NCBI GenBank assembly: GCA_002914805.1
Contig: JXTB01000032.1
Location: 1,176,943 to 1,240,942 of the forward strand
Reading direction: 5' to 3'
Origin: Parasponia andersonii
Lineage: Eukaryota; Streptophyta; Magnoliopsida; Rosales; Cannabaceae
Length of the DNA stretch: 64,000 bases
Under the pieces are notes generated by a model, which worked only from the letters and a program-made list of their open reading frames with translations, was not told where the DNA came from and searched no databases. Positions within the stretch are counted from its first letter, which is position 1. Every line of letters begins with the position of its first letter. Positions 12,480 through 24,813 of this stretch are shown here, piece after piece. A program made the position numbers and the translations under genes.

Positions 12480-13239
12480 AGGTGGTGTTCTTCTCGGGGA
12501 GTCCGCAGTGGGTGTATTCAAGTGTAACAGGACAATTAAACATGCGGCAATTCCAAACAGTCCTTCGTTGATCGGGACTTTGTTTACTATATTGCCCTTT
12601 TAAATGACTGTTTTACCCTTCAATCATGTGCTTTAGTTAGTGGGTGTCGTGGATTTGATTCTCTTTTTAACAAATCCAAATCTTAGTATTGTCTAATGTA
12701 GTGTCCCAATTATGTATTATGTTTGAACAGATGTATCAAGGCACCTTATGGTTATGTTGAAATTATTTGTGTGAAAAATAATAAAAGTTTTTTTTTTTGA
12801 ATTATGTGGCATTAAATTATTGGTTATGTCTATATCAAAATTAGACAAATAATATACATACTGGAAATTATATTTTAGAATTAATTAAACTAGTTTATTT
12901 AAAATACGATAATCCTGGATTATGGAATTAAGGGAAATATATTCCAACAATAGTAGAAGTACATAGCATAGAATAATAATGTTATTGCAAATAATCTTTC
13001 ACATTTAATAATGTCACGATCTGCGAATCACAATATACATAATTTGATTTCAAGAAATATTTTCATATTATTCTTTAAAAAAGTATTTTGTGTTAATACA
13101 CGTTTGTAACCCTCACCCAAATCGAATAAAAGCAAAAATTCTTTTTTAATGGAGCTCTGGAGTTTTTTGATGAGATGCATTTGAATGAAGAGAGAACTAA
13201 GATGGCGATCAACAAAATTTCAAATTGGAAATATCTCAT
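12480..13239. other. Intergenic DNA upstream of the aldolase promoter
   Basis: No gene is seen. The stretch holds the upstream promoter side of the aldolase gene (on the minus strand), then A+T-rich sequence with short homopolymers and no transposon ends that I can identify. Confidence 0.45.
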
Positions 13240-13470
13240 TATGGGTAATTTCAAACTTAATTATGATGCTACAACGTATAAAAAAAGATAAGTGGATTTG
13301 GGTTCAATTATTAGAAATGGCTGGGTGAAATGATGCTAGTTTTTGTGAAAGAAGGTATGCGCTTGAACAATATTGATTTGACTGAAACTCTATCCATCAT
13401 GAATGGTTTTATAAATTGCCAACCAAGCAGATTTACGACTAATTTTTACCGAAACATATAGTCTCATAGT
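13240..13470 (+). pseudogene. RNase H-like (RVT_3) relic of a non-LTR retrotransposon
   Basis: Translation from 13241 gives GNFKLNYDATTYKKR, then after a stop VDLGSIIRNG, and after a frame change MLVFVKEGMRLNN followed by LTETLSIMNGF. This follows the order of the plant RVT_3 RNase H-like domain (K-x-N-x-D-A, G-x-x-I-R-N, then a T/A-E-x-x-A-like helix) found at the C-terminus of many LINE reverse transcriptases and related orphan genes. Stops and frame changes show it is dead. No reverse transcriptase domain precedes it. Assignment is by motif order only. Confidence 0.5.
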
Positions 13471-15116
13471 GGTGAAATTGCTTAAGTGTGGAATGACTTA
13501 TGATAATGAGTTTATAAAAGTTGATATATTGGATTTTATTAATCATTAATTGGAGTATATGAATATATATATTTATATACACCAAAAGTTATCTTGAAGC
13601 CTTACATTATCCTAAAGACTAGGAAAGTAAAATTTATTGAAAACTATAAAATTTGAACTAGGAGTACAATAATTTAAGTCCCTAGATTATCTAAAATAAG
13701 TTATAACAAATAATCAACAATAAATATAAAATTTCAAAGAGATCTTTTATCCTTACTAGAGTTAATTATTCATGATATGATATTGATATTCTCTGAGATT
13801 GATAAAAACATTAATCATTTAAATAGATCTTTTAAAAGAGCTGCCCATTATACAGAAGCCTCACAAAATAGTTCATTGATTTAAATAGGAGATGTTCCCT
13901 CTTGGTACTTAGTAATAAAATGTTTGCTTAATTGCTTTCAAAAATAGAAACAAAAATCCAACCAAATAAATTTTTTAAATTGTAAAATACTAATGTTGTA
14001 AAGAAGGGGGGGAATACTAATGTTGTTCGATCACGTAAGTATAATGTCAACTAAAAACTAAAGGGCTCATGTAAGTCGTATCCGAAAGTTTGTAAATATG
14101 ACGGACTGAACTATATGCGCAACGGTGATGGGTATTTTGGTAAATAAGGAAAATGAGATGCGGTACCCATGATAGTTGGTGTTGACCAGTTTGAAGACGC
14201 CAAAAAGGAAGGGCTTGAGGGTGCTCATCGGCCATCTCTCTCACCTAACATTTTGACAGTAACAAACCTCAATAGTTGCTACGCGGCCCTTCAACAAAAA
14301 GACAACCTTTCTTTGTTATTTGGACTTTTGCAAAGACACGCACTTCAAGACAAAAAAATAAAAAATAATAATTAAAAAAAATTCAAATCATTCCATCTCT
14401 TCCCAATTTCCACAAAAGGGCAAAATGGACCGGCCAACCGGTCCTATGGCTAGATTGGTCTGTATATCTAGACACGTAGAATTGGTCCGGTCTAATCCGT
14501 TTAAAATAATTTGTTTGTTTTTTTAATAGTTATAAATACATATTCTTTTTTTTTTTTTTGCATTTTCAAATTTGAATCTTATTCTAAATAATCTTTTAAA
14601 GACTTTTTTCATCAATTATTTAACTTATATACTTAAAACTTATTTAATTATTTTTAAATTTTTATCAATAGGAAAAAAATATAACATATTATTTATTTTT
14701 TCCCATAAATTTTACTTTTAAATTTTTGATATTTTTAACTAATTATATATAATAATATATATATTTTTAATTTTTTTAAAGTGAGTCAAGAACGGGCCGA
14801 CCTGCTTTAGTTAGTTTCGAACCTGACCCGCTTAGTGGGCTTATCATCCGAGTTGGACTTCGTTTTTAAATTTTTAGGCTAGGACGACCTGATCTGCTTT
14901 GTTAGACGGCCCGACCAGGTCTTCCTCCTAGCTCTAATTGGCATTTTAACAAATATTGCTACAAACACCAACTCTTTGCACCAATTTCTTTTACACCAAA
15001 TAACAATTCCTTTTATGCAAAATAAGGAGGCATTTTTCTGTTCAAAGAAACAAATATCTATTTTAAATAGTACGGTTTCATTTTAGATTGACTAGCATTC
15101 TAAATTATATAATATT
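13471..15116. other. Intergenic DNA, A+T-rich with worn repeats
   Basis: No gene is supported. Two moderately G+C-rich patches, about 14420-14510 (CCGGTC-type motifs) and 14790-14935 (GACCCGC, CCCGACC-type motifs), stand out from the A+T-rich surroundings and look like fragments of old transposons, but I cannot assign a family. Overlapping open frames on both strands near 14050-14375 resemble no protein I know. Confidence 0.4.
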
Positions 15117-15263
15117 GAGTAATGTTATTGGACACCATATGTAAATGGTATATCGGTTTATTATTCAATTATTATAGTTATAGTTCAAGTGGGTCTGTGT
15201 ATGATCTAAATGTATTAATTATAACACATCATATAGTGTCGGTATTCAATAGAATTACTCTAC
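15117..15263. mobile_element. Small MITE, about 147 bp
   Basis: The ends GAGTAATGTTATTGGACACC (left) and, on the opposite strand, AGAGTAATTCTATTGAATACC (near the right end) form an imperfect inverted repeat. The element is flanked by AATATT at 15111-15116 and again at 15264-15269, a possible target duplication. It has no coding capacity. The superfamily is uncertain. Confidence 0.5.
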
Positions 15264-15615
15264 AATATTAGTTGTGTCATATACGTTTGGTAAGGGTCTT
15301 ATTAGTGCACTAATTAAATGAAAAACCGCAACTTATCGAAGAATCAAAAGGAATTGTAACAACAAATCCATGCCATATCCGAAAAAAAACCTTTGTTGAT
15401 GTACAAATTGAACCGCACCTACCTATAAAATTGGTCCTATTGATGTTTCATCCCTTATCAAAAAGAAAAAAAACCTGCTTATAAATCGCATAAAATTACC
15501 CTCATTTAGCTCTAACGAGTAGGATTTTTTTTAATTAATTTCTTTTTTTTTGGAAAGTTTTTTTTCCTCTAATTTCTAGTTGGGTTGTTTGGGTACGAAT
15601 GGCCTCGCAAACTTA

Positions 15616-16290
15616 GGTGGTGTTTGGTTGATAGTAATAGAATATAATGGTTTTACATTGTTTGATTTCACTTTTTACTTATGAATAGTCTTTACAATAT
15701 AATAACTATTACATCAAATAAAGGAATTCGAATTACACTTGAAAATGGATGTAAAAGTCATTCCATTCTTAAGTTAGCCACTTTTTCGTTTTGTCCCTTA
15801 TTTAACATGTTTTGCGTCCTCATTTTTATCTTCTTCCTCATATCTATGACTAAACCAAGTTTAAAGCTTGTATCCATATCCATGACTAAACCACATACAA
15901 ATCATCTTTTTTCTCACATCATCCAATTACTATATTTTTGTTTTCTAACATACATTTTGTATGTTATATTTATATGGTAAATAACAATGAGCAATTTTTA
16001 AAATATTAATTTTACTATTACAAGTAATTTAATCTATTTTTATATTTGGCAATTGAATCTATTTAATCATTATTATAAGTATAACTATTTTTTTTCCAAT
16101 AATGATAGCATTTATTTTTTAAAAAAAATTAATTAAAAATCAGGGGTGTATTAGTCAAAGTACAATTAATTCTATTACATTCCATAGTTGATTCCAAAGT
16201 TTCAATCAAACAAAATAATCATTTTTCTTTTTTTATTCCCATTACGATTACCATTACATTCAATTTCGTTCTACTCAACCAAACGATACC
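15616..16290. mobile_element. Tourist-like (PIF/Harbinger) MITE with TTA target duplication
   Basis: The left end GGTGGTGTTTGGTTGA and the right end TCAACCAAACGATACC are imperfect inverted repeats. Both are flanked directly by TTA (15613-15615 and 16291-16293), the 3-bp target typical of PIF/Harbinger elements. The 675-bp interior is A+T-rich and non-coding; an open frame at 15681-15980 lies wholly inside it and is taken as chance. Confidence 0.75.
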
Positions 16291-16369
16291 TTATAGCTTT
16301 GATCCAATCCCATATTTTAGCATATGTTATGTTGGTATGCAAATGGGGTAAATGGTGGCATTAATCCCC

Positions 16370-16570
16370 TAGGCCCCGTTTGGCCTATAGCATCGGGACT
16401 AAGATTGGGATAAATAATTCTAATCTTATGTTTGAAGACAAATTTTCATCGGATAATTAATCCTTCTACTGAAAATAGTCCCACACTTTGTAGGATAAAT
16501 AATTCCAAGCAAAAATAGGTCGGATAACTAATCCTAGGTACTCGGGATTACTTTCCCAAAAATCTAAATG
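16370..16570. mobile_element. MITE-like fragment beginning GGCCCCGTTTGG
   Basis: The motif GGCCCCGTTTGGCC resembles Tourist-type MITE ends, and the following sequence repeats GGATAA-x-TAATCC-like words in both orientations (16410-16560). I cannot find a clear matching right end, so it may be a truncated copy or one whose far end has decayed. No coding capacity. Confidence 0.35.
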
Positions 16571-17059
16571 GTTTCACGACAGAAACAAACCCTCATCTCA
16601 CATCCCCTTATTTTCCGTCCAATACTCCCTTTCTTTGAACCATCTAATTTGCACCGTTTACCACTATCAAGCTCACGCCGTCGTTGTTTCCCTACTCGTG
16701 TCGCTGTCACATCCTTTATTAGTTTTTTTACTCTATTTTTCCATGAATTTTCCTATAAATTTTTTCTGTTATGAAATTTGAAGTAGAAAGAACATTCAAT
16801 TTGGGGTTGAATAGTTTTGGGAGGAGTTAGGCTTAGGCAAGAACGTTCACATTGATGAGTCTCTAACGTTTTTCCCCCTTTTTTCTTTCTTATTGGTGTA
16901 ATTTTATTCACAAAAATTGTTGAGAAAATGAAGTGGTAAAACTAGGAATCTTTTTTGTATATAATAACAAAACATTCACCATAATTAATACCCAAAATCA
17001 CAACCCATATTGAAGGTGGTCTAAAAAAAAATGCCTAAAACTTGTGAGCTTTTTTTTTT
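16571..17059. other. Intergenic DNA without recognisable features
   Basis: A 68-codon open frame beginning at 16568 is serine-, arginine- and phenylalanine-rich and matches no family I know. The rest is A+T-rich. I call no gene here. Confidence 0.4.
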
Positions 17060-17275
17060 TACTTTATTTTGGCTATAGCAAATATCTGTGATGATGTAGG
17101 TAATTCAGAAATCCAAGTGGAGTTGGGATTAATTGTTCGCAGTGATAAGGGGGAGAATATGGAAGCCACTATGGTGGCCTAAGATTGAATGATATTAGTC
17201 TTACTAAAACCATGGTTATTCGATGGCCTTTTAGCAGCAAAATAAGTTAGGGTTTGGCCTCTAATTGTTGACGGA
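17060..17275 (+). pseudogene. Second RNase H-like (RVT_3) relic
   Basis: The frame around 17080-17170 reads ANICDDVGNSEIQVELGLIV then RSDKGENMEA, close to the RVT_3 pattern of an acidic first strand, then G-L-I-V-R-x-x-x-G. After stops, DGLLAAK and PLIVDGI resemble the later helix and strand of the fold. It is in the same orientation as the relic at 13240-13470 and similarly decayed. No adjoining reverse transcriptase is visible. Confidence 0.45.
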
Positions 17276-18775
17276 ATATTGTGACTTTTTTTAATTATAA
17301 TTTTTTTCCTTTTTTTTTAATTAATCATTACAATTTTTCATATGTTAATAACTTAAATGTAAGAATTTAAACGTTTATTATTTTTTTAAAAAAATAGTTC
17401 AATTATCAAATATTGTATTATTTTTTCAATTACTAAATCTGACAGAGTACCGAACATAGTATTAGATTCAATGTAATCCTATATAATCCTATCATTTTTA
17501 ATCCAATCCAATCCTACTTATTATCATTTTGGCATATTAATCCCTAACTTTTTTTCGGTATTCAAGTACCTAATATTTTTTTTTGGCAATGTTAGTCCTT
17601 TTGATATATTCTATCTAAAATTCCGTCAGAATCCATGTAAAGTGAAGAAATTTTACTTCATTAATTCATATTATTTAAATTGTGTAACAAAATTTGGTCC
17701 TTAGTTTTTTTTTCTTTTGCATCATATCTCTAATTAATAATATTGTATCTATCAATCTTTCAATAAATTTAAATTCAAAGGCAATTATAAAAAAAATAGT
17801 TCATTTAAGAATCAAATAAAAAATAAACACATAGATATGCCCTAGTTTATCTATAGTAACTCTTATGAACAAAAAATAATTATCTTCCTTCTCAAAATAA
17901 CAATAACAACAAAAATAACAATAACAATAATAATAATAATAGCTAAAAAGATTTCACACACACACACACACTTTCCTACTAGTTAAATTTGATTGAAAAT
18001 TTACTATATTCATTAAATTATCATTTAATTATGAATGATTATTCTATGAAAATTAACTAATTATTTACCTAAACAATATAACAAATAAACTTGGAAATTT
18101 TTATAGATTTTTTATTTCTTATGTTATTATAAATAAATAGCTAATTTTTTACATGTAAAAATTAATATTGTTAAAGCTAGAGATTTATATATTTTTTCAA
18201 AAAAAATTTTGCCAAGTAGTTTTACTATAGTTCTTTTTGTTTTAGAAGATATTAGTATAGTTATAATAAGAATCCGATAATGTTTGTATTTTATTTTAGA
18301 TAATATCACTATAATTTTAACAAGAATCAAATAATATTTTTATTTTTTTTAATATAACAAGCTTCTTGATTTTTTTCTTCATCATTCTTCACTTTTATTA
18401 GACTGATATAAAATTGTTACCAAACATGTTAAATAAAAAATAATTAGTTTTTTTTTGAAGAAAAACAAAAAAATTTAATACCAAATATACTAAACAAAAA
18501 AAATGTTACCGTATCCATTAATAATATATGTATAAAATTCCTAGCCTCTCTTTCTCTAGAGACTTCATCTTCCTTCTACATATCTAGATTTCCACCATAT
18601 CCTTAGAAGTGTTCCCTATATTGAAAAGCATACGTTCTCCTAAATACTTATCTATGATATTTTGTCCCAACCAGTGGCACACTAAATTTTTTTTTTCAAT
18701 ATATGGGGCAATAAGTACTATGGTCAAGGAGTTTATTTATTTATTTTTTGAACTCTTTTATCCCTCATTTTTATT

Positions 18776-18813
<38 letters not shown>

Positions 18814-19897
18814 TAAATAAGGTTAATTGGGTTCCTAAAATTAATTTAGGTCCCAAAAGAATATGAAAAAAAACTAAGAATGTTTCGTTCTAACATAAAA
18901 ATAAATGAAAGTATTCCATAATTAATTAGATTTTAAGTAAAAATATGAGGACATAAGTGAAATTTCAATTATCCAATGGGGGAACTAACTTAGATTTTTT
19001 TTTTTTAATAAATTTATGAGTAAAATTTAAAAATAAAAAAGTTGATGGGAGACAAGTGGGAGCAAAAATAGAAATTTTAATATCAAGTAAGGGCATAATT
19101 TATATTTTCTAAAAGTTTCTATATAAAGCAAAAAAACATAAATGGTTATTTGGGATAACTTTTAATTATACTTTTATGCAGTAGAAAAATATAAGTTAAA
19201 GTATACTGGTTGAATAATGCATTTGAAATTTTGATTTGAGTGTATAAATGAAATTTTTTTTATTTCATTAAACCCCCCTCCAAAAAAAATTCCGCATTTT
19301 CTTTAAAGCTTTTCTTAAAAAAGCCACATAAGTTTGGCTTTCTTTGGAAGAGCTTTTTGAGATCATAAGTTTTTATATTTTACCCAAATAAGCTTAGAAG
19401 TTGCTTTTGATATTAAGAATAGGAAGTCTAAAAATAGCTTTTAAAAGCCATACCAAATAATCTCAAAGTCAAAAAGTCTAAAGGGCACCCATTCGGCCTC
19501 TCCTTCCTCCACCCTTACCTCTGACTTATTCTAAATACGTGGATTTTGTAGGTTTTTATTTTTATATGCAATTTTACGTGATTTACTTATATACCTGAAA
19601 CTTTTAATGTCAAAATCTTGAAGATTTTATTTTATCAAATATCAATTTCTATAATAGATTAGTTGTAAAGAGCCAATTCTGATAGTTGATGCTAATTTTA
19701 AAAAAAGAGGCTCTTTGTAAAATACTAGGATTTCATTACTTGTTTGTTAACTATTGTTATACCATAATTTTAAAACTATTAAGAGTTATTTGTTATTCGA
19801 ATTTTTGTATCAAATTAATATTGTAATGCATTTATTTGATTAATGAAATAAATTTATGTTTGATTCATAATCAATTTTCCCCAAAAAATGAAGATTT

Positions 19898-20213
19898 TAG
19901 GGAAAATTACGTTGATACCCATTAATTTATATTAAAATTAGAGCTTTATAGAAGGACTAAAAATAGTTATAATAACACCCCTAAGTCTAAAACAAATTAA
20001 AAAATCAACGAATTTTTTACTTATTAGTTATATTATTAGTTAAGTTTAATCAACAAGGGTTGTTTTAATAGAATAAATTAAAATTAAATAAAAATTTAAT
20101 GGTTAAAAGTAAAATCTTAATCAAATATAACTAAAAGATGGAGTATTTGTAACTTTTGAACTTTAGTGGTGGTAATATAAATATATTTTGTTTATGGGCG
20201 ATAATGTAATTTC
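19898..20213. mobile_element. Possible foldback MITE
   Basis: GGGAAAATTACGTTGATACCCAT-type sequence at the left is mirrored at the right by ATGGGCGATAATGTAATTTCTC, giving an imperfect inverted repeat of about 22 bp around an A+T-rich, non-coding 316-bp body. I see no convincing target duplication. Mutator-like MITEs often begin this way, but the assignment is tentative. Confidence 0.4.
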
Positions 20214-20825
20214 TCTTTATTTTTAACGGAAAACAAAACTTATGTCTGATTTTAGGAACATATATAATAATCCATATTCCTCGGTGAAAAATAGTAAGAA
20301 ATAGAATAACGAATGATTTTTTATTTTTCTTCTAATGTATTATCAATAGTCCAAATTGATAGGTAAAATTGGAATTTATTGAATATTTCTGTCACATATA
20401 ATTCATGTATTTATTTATATTGCGAATCACCTTTGAGCTCTTCAAATATATTATTAGTAGCTTATCATTACAATATTTTAAAATGTTAAATAGAATTGTG
20501 AGGAAAATAAAAAACTAAAATTTAGCTTACAAAATATTAATGGAAGTCCAAATGATAAAATGACAAACTACAAATTTGCTCATTGAATTTGAAAATATTT
20601 ATGTATTCAATAAGTACTTTGATTAAGTTCTAGATATTCGGGTTCAACAAAGTTAAACTGTCAAGTGCATACTTAGAGTTTTAATATCTTTTAACTTCTA
20701 TGTGAGGTATAATCGTAAAATCACTAATTTTGCCGAAAAGTACTTGTAAATGTACTTTTAGGTTCTTCGTGTGGGATTTGAGGTGTTATAAATTCTCTCA
20801 TCAAAAGTTAAAATCCTAATAAAGA

Positions 20826-20840
20826 CCAGCTCTGATACTA
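20826..20840 (-). other. Isolated tRNA-Met-type primer-binding-site-like word
   Basis: On the minus strand this reads TTAGTATCAGAGCTGG, close to the TGGTATCAGAGC sequence complementary to initiator tRNA-Met that primes many plant LTR retrotransposons. No LTR pair is evident around it, so it may be a fragment of an old element or chance. Confidence 0.3.
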
Positions 20841-22061
20841 AAATAAAACCATTGGACCCCACTTAAAAGTTCCTTCAACACTAGCTGAAGGTTCATTGGG
20901 GTACTTAAAATTCTATTTAAATACTTAGAATCTTCCTATTATATCCTCAGTATAAGACTTGGTCAATACAAATATAATGATTTTTTTTTACGAAAAAAAA
21001 GTTTTCAAAACTAATTTTCAATAAATTGTCATTTTGACGAGAGATTATAAGAGATTGATAGAGTAGTTTCGAGACTTACTTAGCCAATTGATGGATTAAA
21101 AATATATTTATACTGAAAGAGGAGCCTGGCCAAGGATTCTCAAAAACATGGGTAGATCTATATTGGCTCTACATTTGGCCTCTCTTAACTCTCATTTTTC
21201 ATTACTTTATATAAATCAAACTTTAAAAAATTTTAAGTTATAGACATATGCCCCTCTAATATTGCAAATTTATAAACATGTCTGTCCTAAGCTCTTATAT
21301 ATTAAGTCATACTTTAAGCCAAAATCTTAATCTTTAGAGGAAAAAAATGCAATAAAAATTAATATATTTCTTAACAAGTATTATTCACCTAATTTATTTG
21401 TTTATGTTTCCTCAACTCAAAAACCTATTGAAAGGCTTCATTCCTTTGTTTTTATATTCTGTGAATACTACTATGCTAAGGAGGTACCTAAAAATGATAT
21501 CTATCCAATGGGATTTTTTTTTTATTTTTTGTTTAATAATTCATTCTCTTGTGTAAAGGTACACATCTTTATGATTGTTTTGTCCTAGTGTTTATATGTA
21601 TTTAGTTCCAATCTAGAATAATAAACGCCGATGAATATTGATCAATATAGAAAACTTGACATTAGATCTTTCATAATTGCAAATCCAGGTGATGGAGGGT
21701 ATTTTTGCAAGAATCAAATCTTATCACTTAAAATCCACATATATGGTGCTGGATGTATTGACAATTGTTTAAGGTCTCATAAAGGCATAGTCTACTATTG
21801 AATGTATTTTACTTATTTTCTTTTTTTTTTTTCCCTAATGTCATAGTTAGCCATGTGTTTGTGATAATTTCGCATGATTTACTTGGGTTTGTTTTAGGAT
21901 TAGAGAGTGAGCTTAAATTTGGTTGAAGAAATCTATTCTTTCATGAGAATTTTTTGTCGTAAACTTTTTTGCCTTTTTAATAACAGGTTTTGTTTTATCT
22001 CATTAAAAAAAAATCAAAATCCCATTACTTATAAATTTAAGAAATTAGTTTCAACTAATAA

Positions 22062-22605
22062 AGGTAAATAATATTAGTACCCCATGTATTGTACCTGTTG
22101 TACCACTTTACCCCTTGAATTTTCAATTTACAAAGTAATGGTTCCTGAATGATGTGATTATTATAACAATGATCCTTTTGTCACAAACTATTAAATATTT
22201 AACTAAAATATTTTATTACAGAGCATATGGTTTGACAACTATAGTTAAGAATGAGATTTTAAAATTTTAACTTATAGAGTAGACTGCTTTGACTTATGCA
22301 ATTATTACAGCAATGACCATTATTTTTCACAAATTATTAAATTTTTAACAAAAATGAGTCATCTGCAAAATGCACAGTTTGATAATTATGGCTAAAAATT
22401 TAATTCTGACTCATTGAAATAAATAATGCCTAATTATATGTTTTGTTTATGACTATTTTATGTTAAAAATACTAACAATTTGTGACAAAGAGGCCTTTGT
22501 TATAACAATTATATAATTCAAGGATCACTACTATGTAAATTGAAAATTCAGGGAGATAAAGTGATATAATGAGTATAGTTCATGGATCATTATTATATTT
22601 AACCC
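22062..22605. mobile_element. Mutator-like MITE with about 130-bp inverted repeats
   Basis: The left arm (22062 to about 22195) and right arm (about 22465-22605) are long imperfect inverted repeats; shared blocks include CCCTGAATTTTCAATTTACA-like and TTTGTCACAAA-like sequence. The flanks AACTAATAA (22053-22061) and AATTAATAA (22606-22614) agree at 8 of 9 positions, as expected for the 9-bp target duplication of Mutator-like elements. The middle contains an additional direct repeat of roughly 130-145 bp (about 22155-22265 and 22300-22410). It has no coding capacity. Confidence 0.7.
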
Positions 22606-22827
22606 AATTAATAATGAACCTTAAACACAAGGCCCACACATTAGTTAAAAACAGAGCTAATACAATAGGGGAAAAAAAAGGTCTTCAAGAATTTTTTTTT
22701 TCCTACTTTAATTTGAAAGTGATTTTCTTTGAGAGCTTTTTAGAGAAGTTACAAGGACATGAATAAGGTGCTCTATTTCAATATAGCAATATTTAGAGTA
22801 TGAAAACTAATCTGATACAATTGTAAT

Positions 22828-23416
22828 TGTTAGTCTTTTTGGCCTAAAATCTTGTTGAGCGCCCATAGTTGGTGCATGGTCTAATAATCGCGGACTAATA
22901 TGAAAGAAGACTATTTACAAATATTCTATTATTAATTAGAACATTGCAATTAGTGGCTTGTAATCAGGATAAAAATAAGTACACAATAATTCTTAATAGG
23001 TTTTGAGATGTGAATATATCAAATTTGTATTTGGGTATATTTAATACTAATCATCTTCCTATTCATTAAGAAATATTTCCTATTGATTAAACAATTAGGA
23101 AATATCCTTAATAAGAGGAATAGATACATACGTATTAGTCTGAGACTCATTATTATTTTTCCTGAGACAAAAAAAAAAAATAAGCCTAGAAAAAACATAC
23201 ACTTTCTCTCCCCTTTCTCTTTCTCTCTACCAAAAATAATTGTAGTGAGTGCTTTTGAGCTGTAGATTCTGTGGTAGTTGTTATTGTAATGCTACTAATT
23301 ATAAGTATTCAAGGAGGAGAAGTTTTTCTACAACGGACGTGACATATTAAGGTGATTCCTATACTGGCGATAGGCTTGAAGATTCAATTGGCACCACGTT
23401 ACCCATGCTTTTGACA
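22828..23416 (+). repeat. 5' LTR of the copia element
   Basis: The LTR begins TGTTAGTCTTTTTGGCC and ends CTTTTGACA. Its counterpart at 29585-30152 matches along its length with substitutions and small indels (for example TTTTGAGATGTGAATGTATC and AAGCCTAGAAAAAAC blocks). The clear divergence between the two LTRs indicates an old insertion. Confidence 0.88.
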
Positions 23417-23432
23417 TTGATATCAGAAAGGC

Positions 23433-24813
23433 TATTAGTGGGTTCCATTCTCTGTTGAAAAAAGGCTAAAGAGGGAGGTATATGAACTCTTAAACTGAAA
23501 ACACCCTTAATATGTCATATTTTTGTTTAATATAGTTCTACAAATTATTTGGCCGTAATTTTTAATATGTAATAGACTATTGTCTATATATTCTATCACA
23601 AAAATCTGGAAATTGTTTGATATATTGTTTGAGAGATTTTTTGAGTCAGAGTCATTTTACCTGAATGTTTGACTACGTATTCCGATCGCATAGTTGCCTA
23701 ATCGAACTTGATTTTGATTTTTTCAGAGTCTACATGAAATTAGCTTTCTAACTATATATAACATGTAATTTTTGGAAATATATTTTCGGAGATATAATTT
23801 TTTGAATTTTATGTCATATCTATAAATTTTTTCCTAATTTAACAACCTATGATTTGAATCACATTCTCATCGGAATGAGAACGTGAAACGAGTACGGTGG
23901 ACACTGCAGTGATTTGGTACCAGTGACAAAATCTAGTACGTAGAGAACACGTGCCGCTACAGCGCGTATGGGTGCCTGGTGCTATTTGGTGCTAGGCTTG
24001 AAACTACTAGGTGTACTTGTGTGTGTTGGCCCAGCGCCTATTACTGGCCTCAGGGCCCTTGGGCCTCGGGCTACACATGTGTGTGCTAGCCCAAGGCCCA
24101 ACTGCCAGGGCACTGGGCTTAGGCCACTCCTGGGCCACTTAGCAGATGAAGCTTGCTATTTTATATATATATATAAAGGGCTATTGATTTAAAAAAATTC
24201 TAGAAAATATATATTTTTTCATTTTCTTCCAGATTTATTAAAAAAATAGACATATATATATTTTGGTGAGAATTAAAATATGTGTTTTTGTACTTAATAT
24301 GTGACATTTCATTATGTACTAATTATGTGCAATTTTTTTGTGTTGATTATGTATATGTGCAATTTTTTTATGAATAAATATGCATGTATATATATGAATG
24401 ACAGTATTTGTAATGTGATTAGTTGCTTATTTATTTATAGCATTATTTAATATTGTCATAGTAAACATGTAGCGATTTAATTAATTTACAATTATTTTAA
24501 ATTATACTTAATTTATTTAATTGTAATTACATGCTTATTTTTGCACATAATTACGTGATATGTATGTTAGAAATATGCTAGGAATGTCATATTTTAGTGG
24601 GAGTATATTGGTAGAATTAATTATTTTCCTATACACATTTTACGCAAAGTTTAGATTTAATCTTAATAATAAGCCTAAACATAGGAGATGATTATGAGGG
24701 TAGCATTTTTCGATTTTGTGTTTAGTGAAAATATTTAGATTAGTCTAGAATGCTGCAAAATGATTATGTGTGATTTGCTAAATTATCTGTTTATCCTTTA
24801 TGCGCGTGAGTAG
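23433..24813 (+). other. Leader of the copia element, with a G+C-rich patch
   Basis: Non-coding sequence between the primer-binding site and gag. Most is A+T-rich. At about 23880-24170 it changes to G+C-rich sequence containing repeated words such as GGCCCAGCGCC, CCCTTGGGCC and AGCCCAAGGCCC. Two halves of this patch (from about 24010 and about 24070) look like an imperfect tandem copy: each has a GTGTGTG run followed by AGCCCA/GGCCCA. A 74-codon frame passes through it but has no family resemblance. Confidence 0.6.

Larger units (their letters stand above)
17276..22061. other. Long A+T-rich intergenic region with microsatellites and worn repeats
   Basis: No gene is supported over 4.8 kb. Visible items are: a patch at about 17440-17700 with wording typical of long-TIR Mutator-like non-coding repeats (CCTAACTTTT, GTACCTAAT); AAC/AAT-rich simple sequence at about 17895-17940 and (CA)n at 17956-17971; a (TA)n run at about 18783-18811; a foldback element near 19898-20213; and a primer-binding-site-like word at 20826-20840 on the minus strand. 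The rest is A+T-rich without long frames. Confidence 0.5.

Noticed and set aside
15681..15980. 99-codon frame
   Set aside because: Lies wholly inside a Tourist-like MITE and has no protein similarity.
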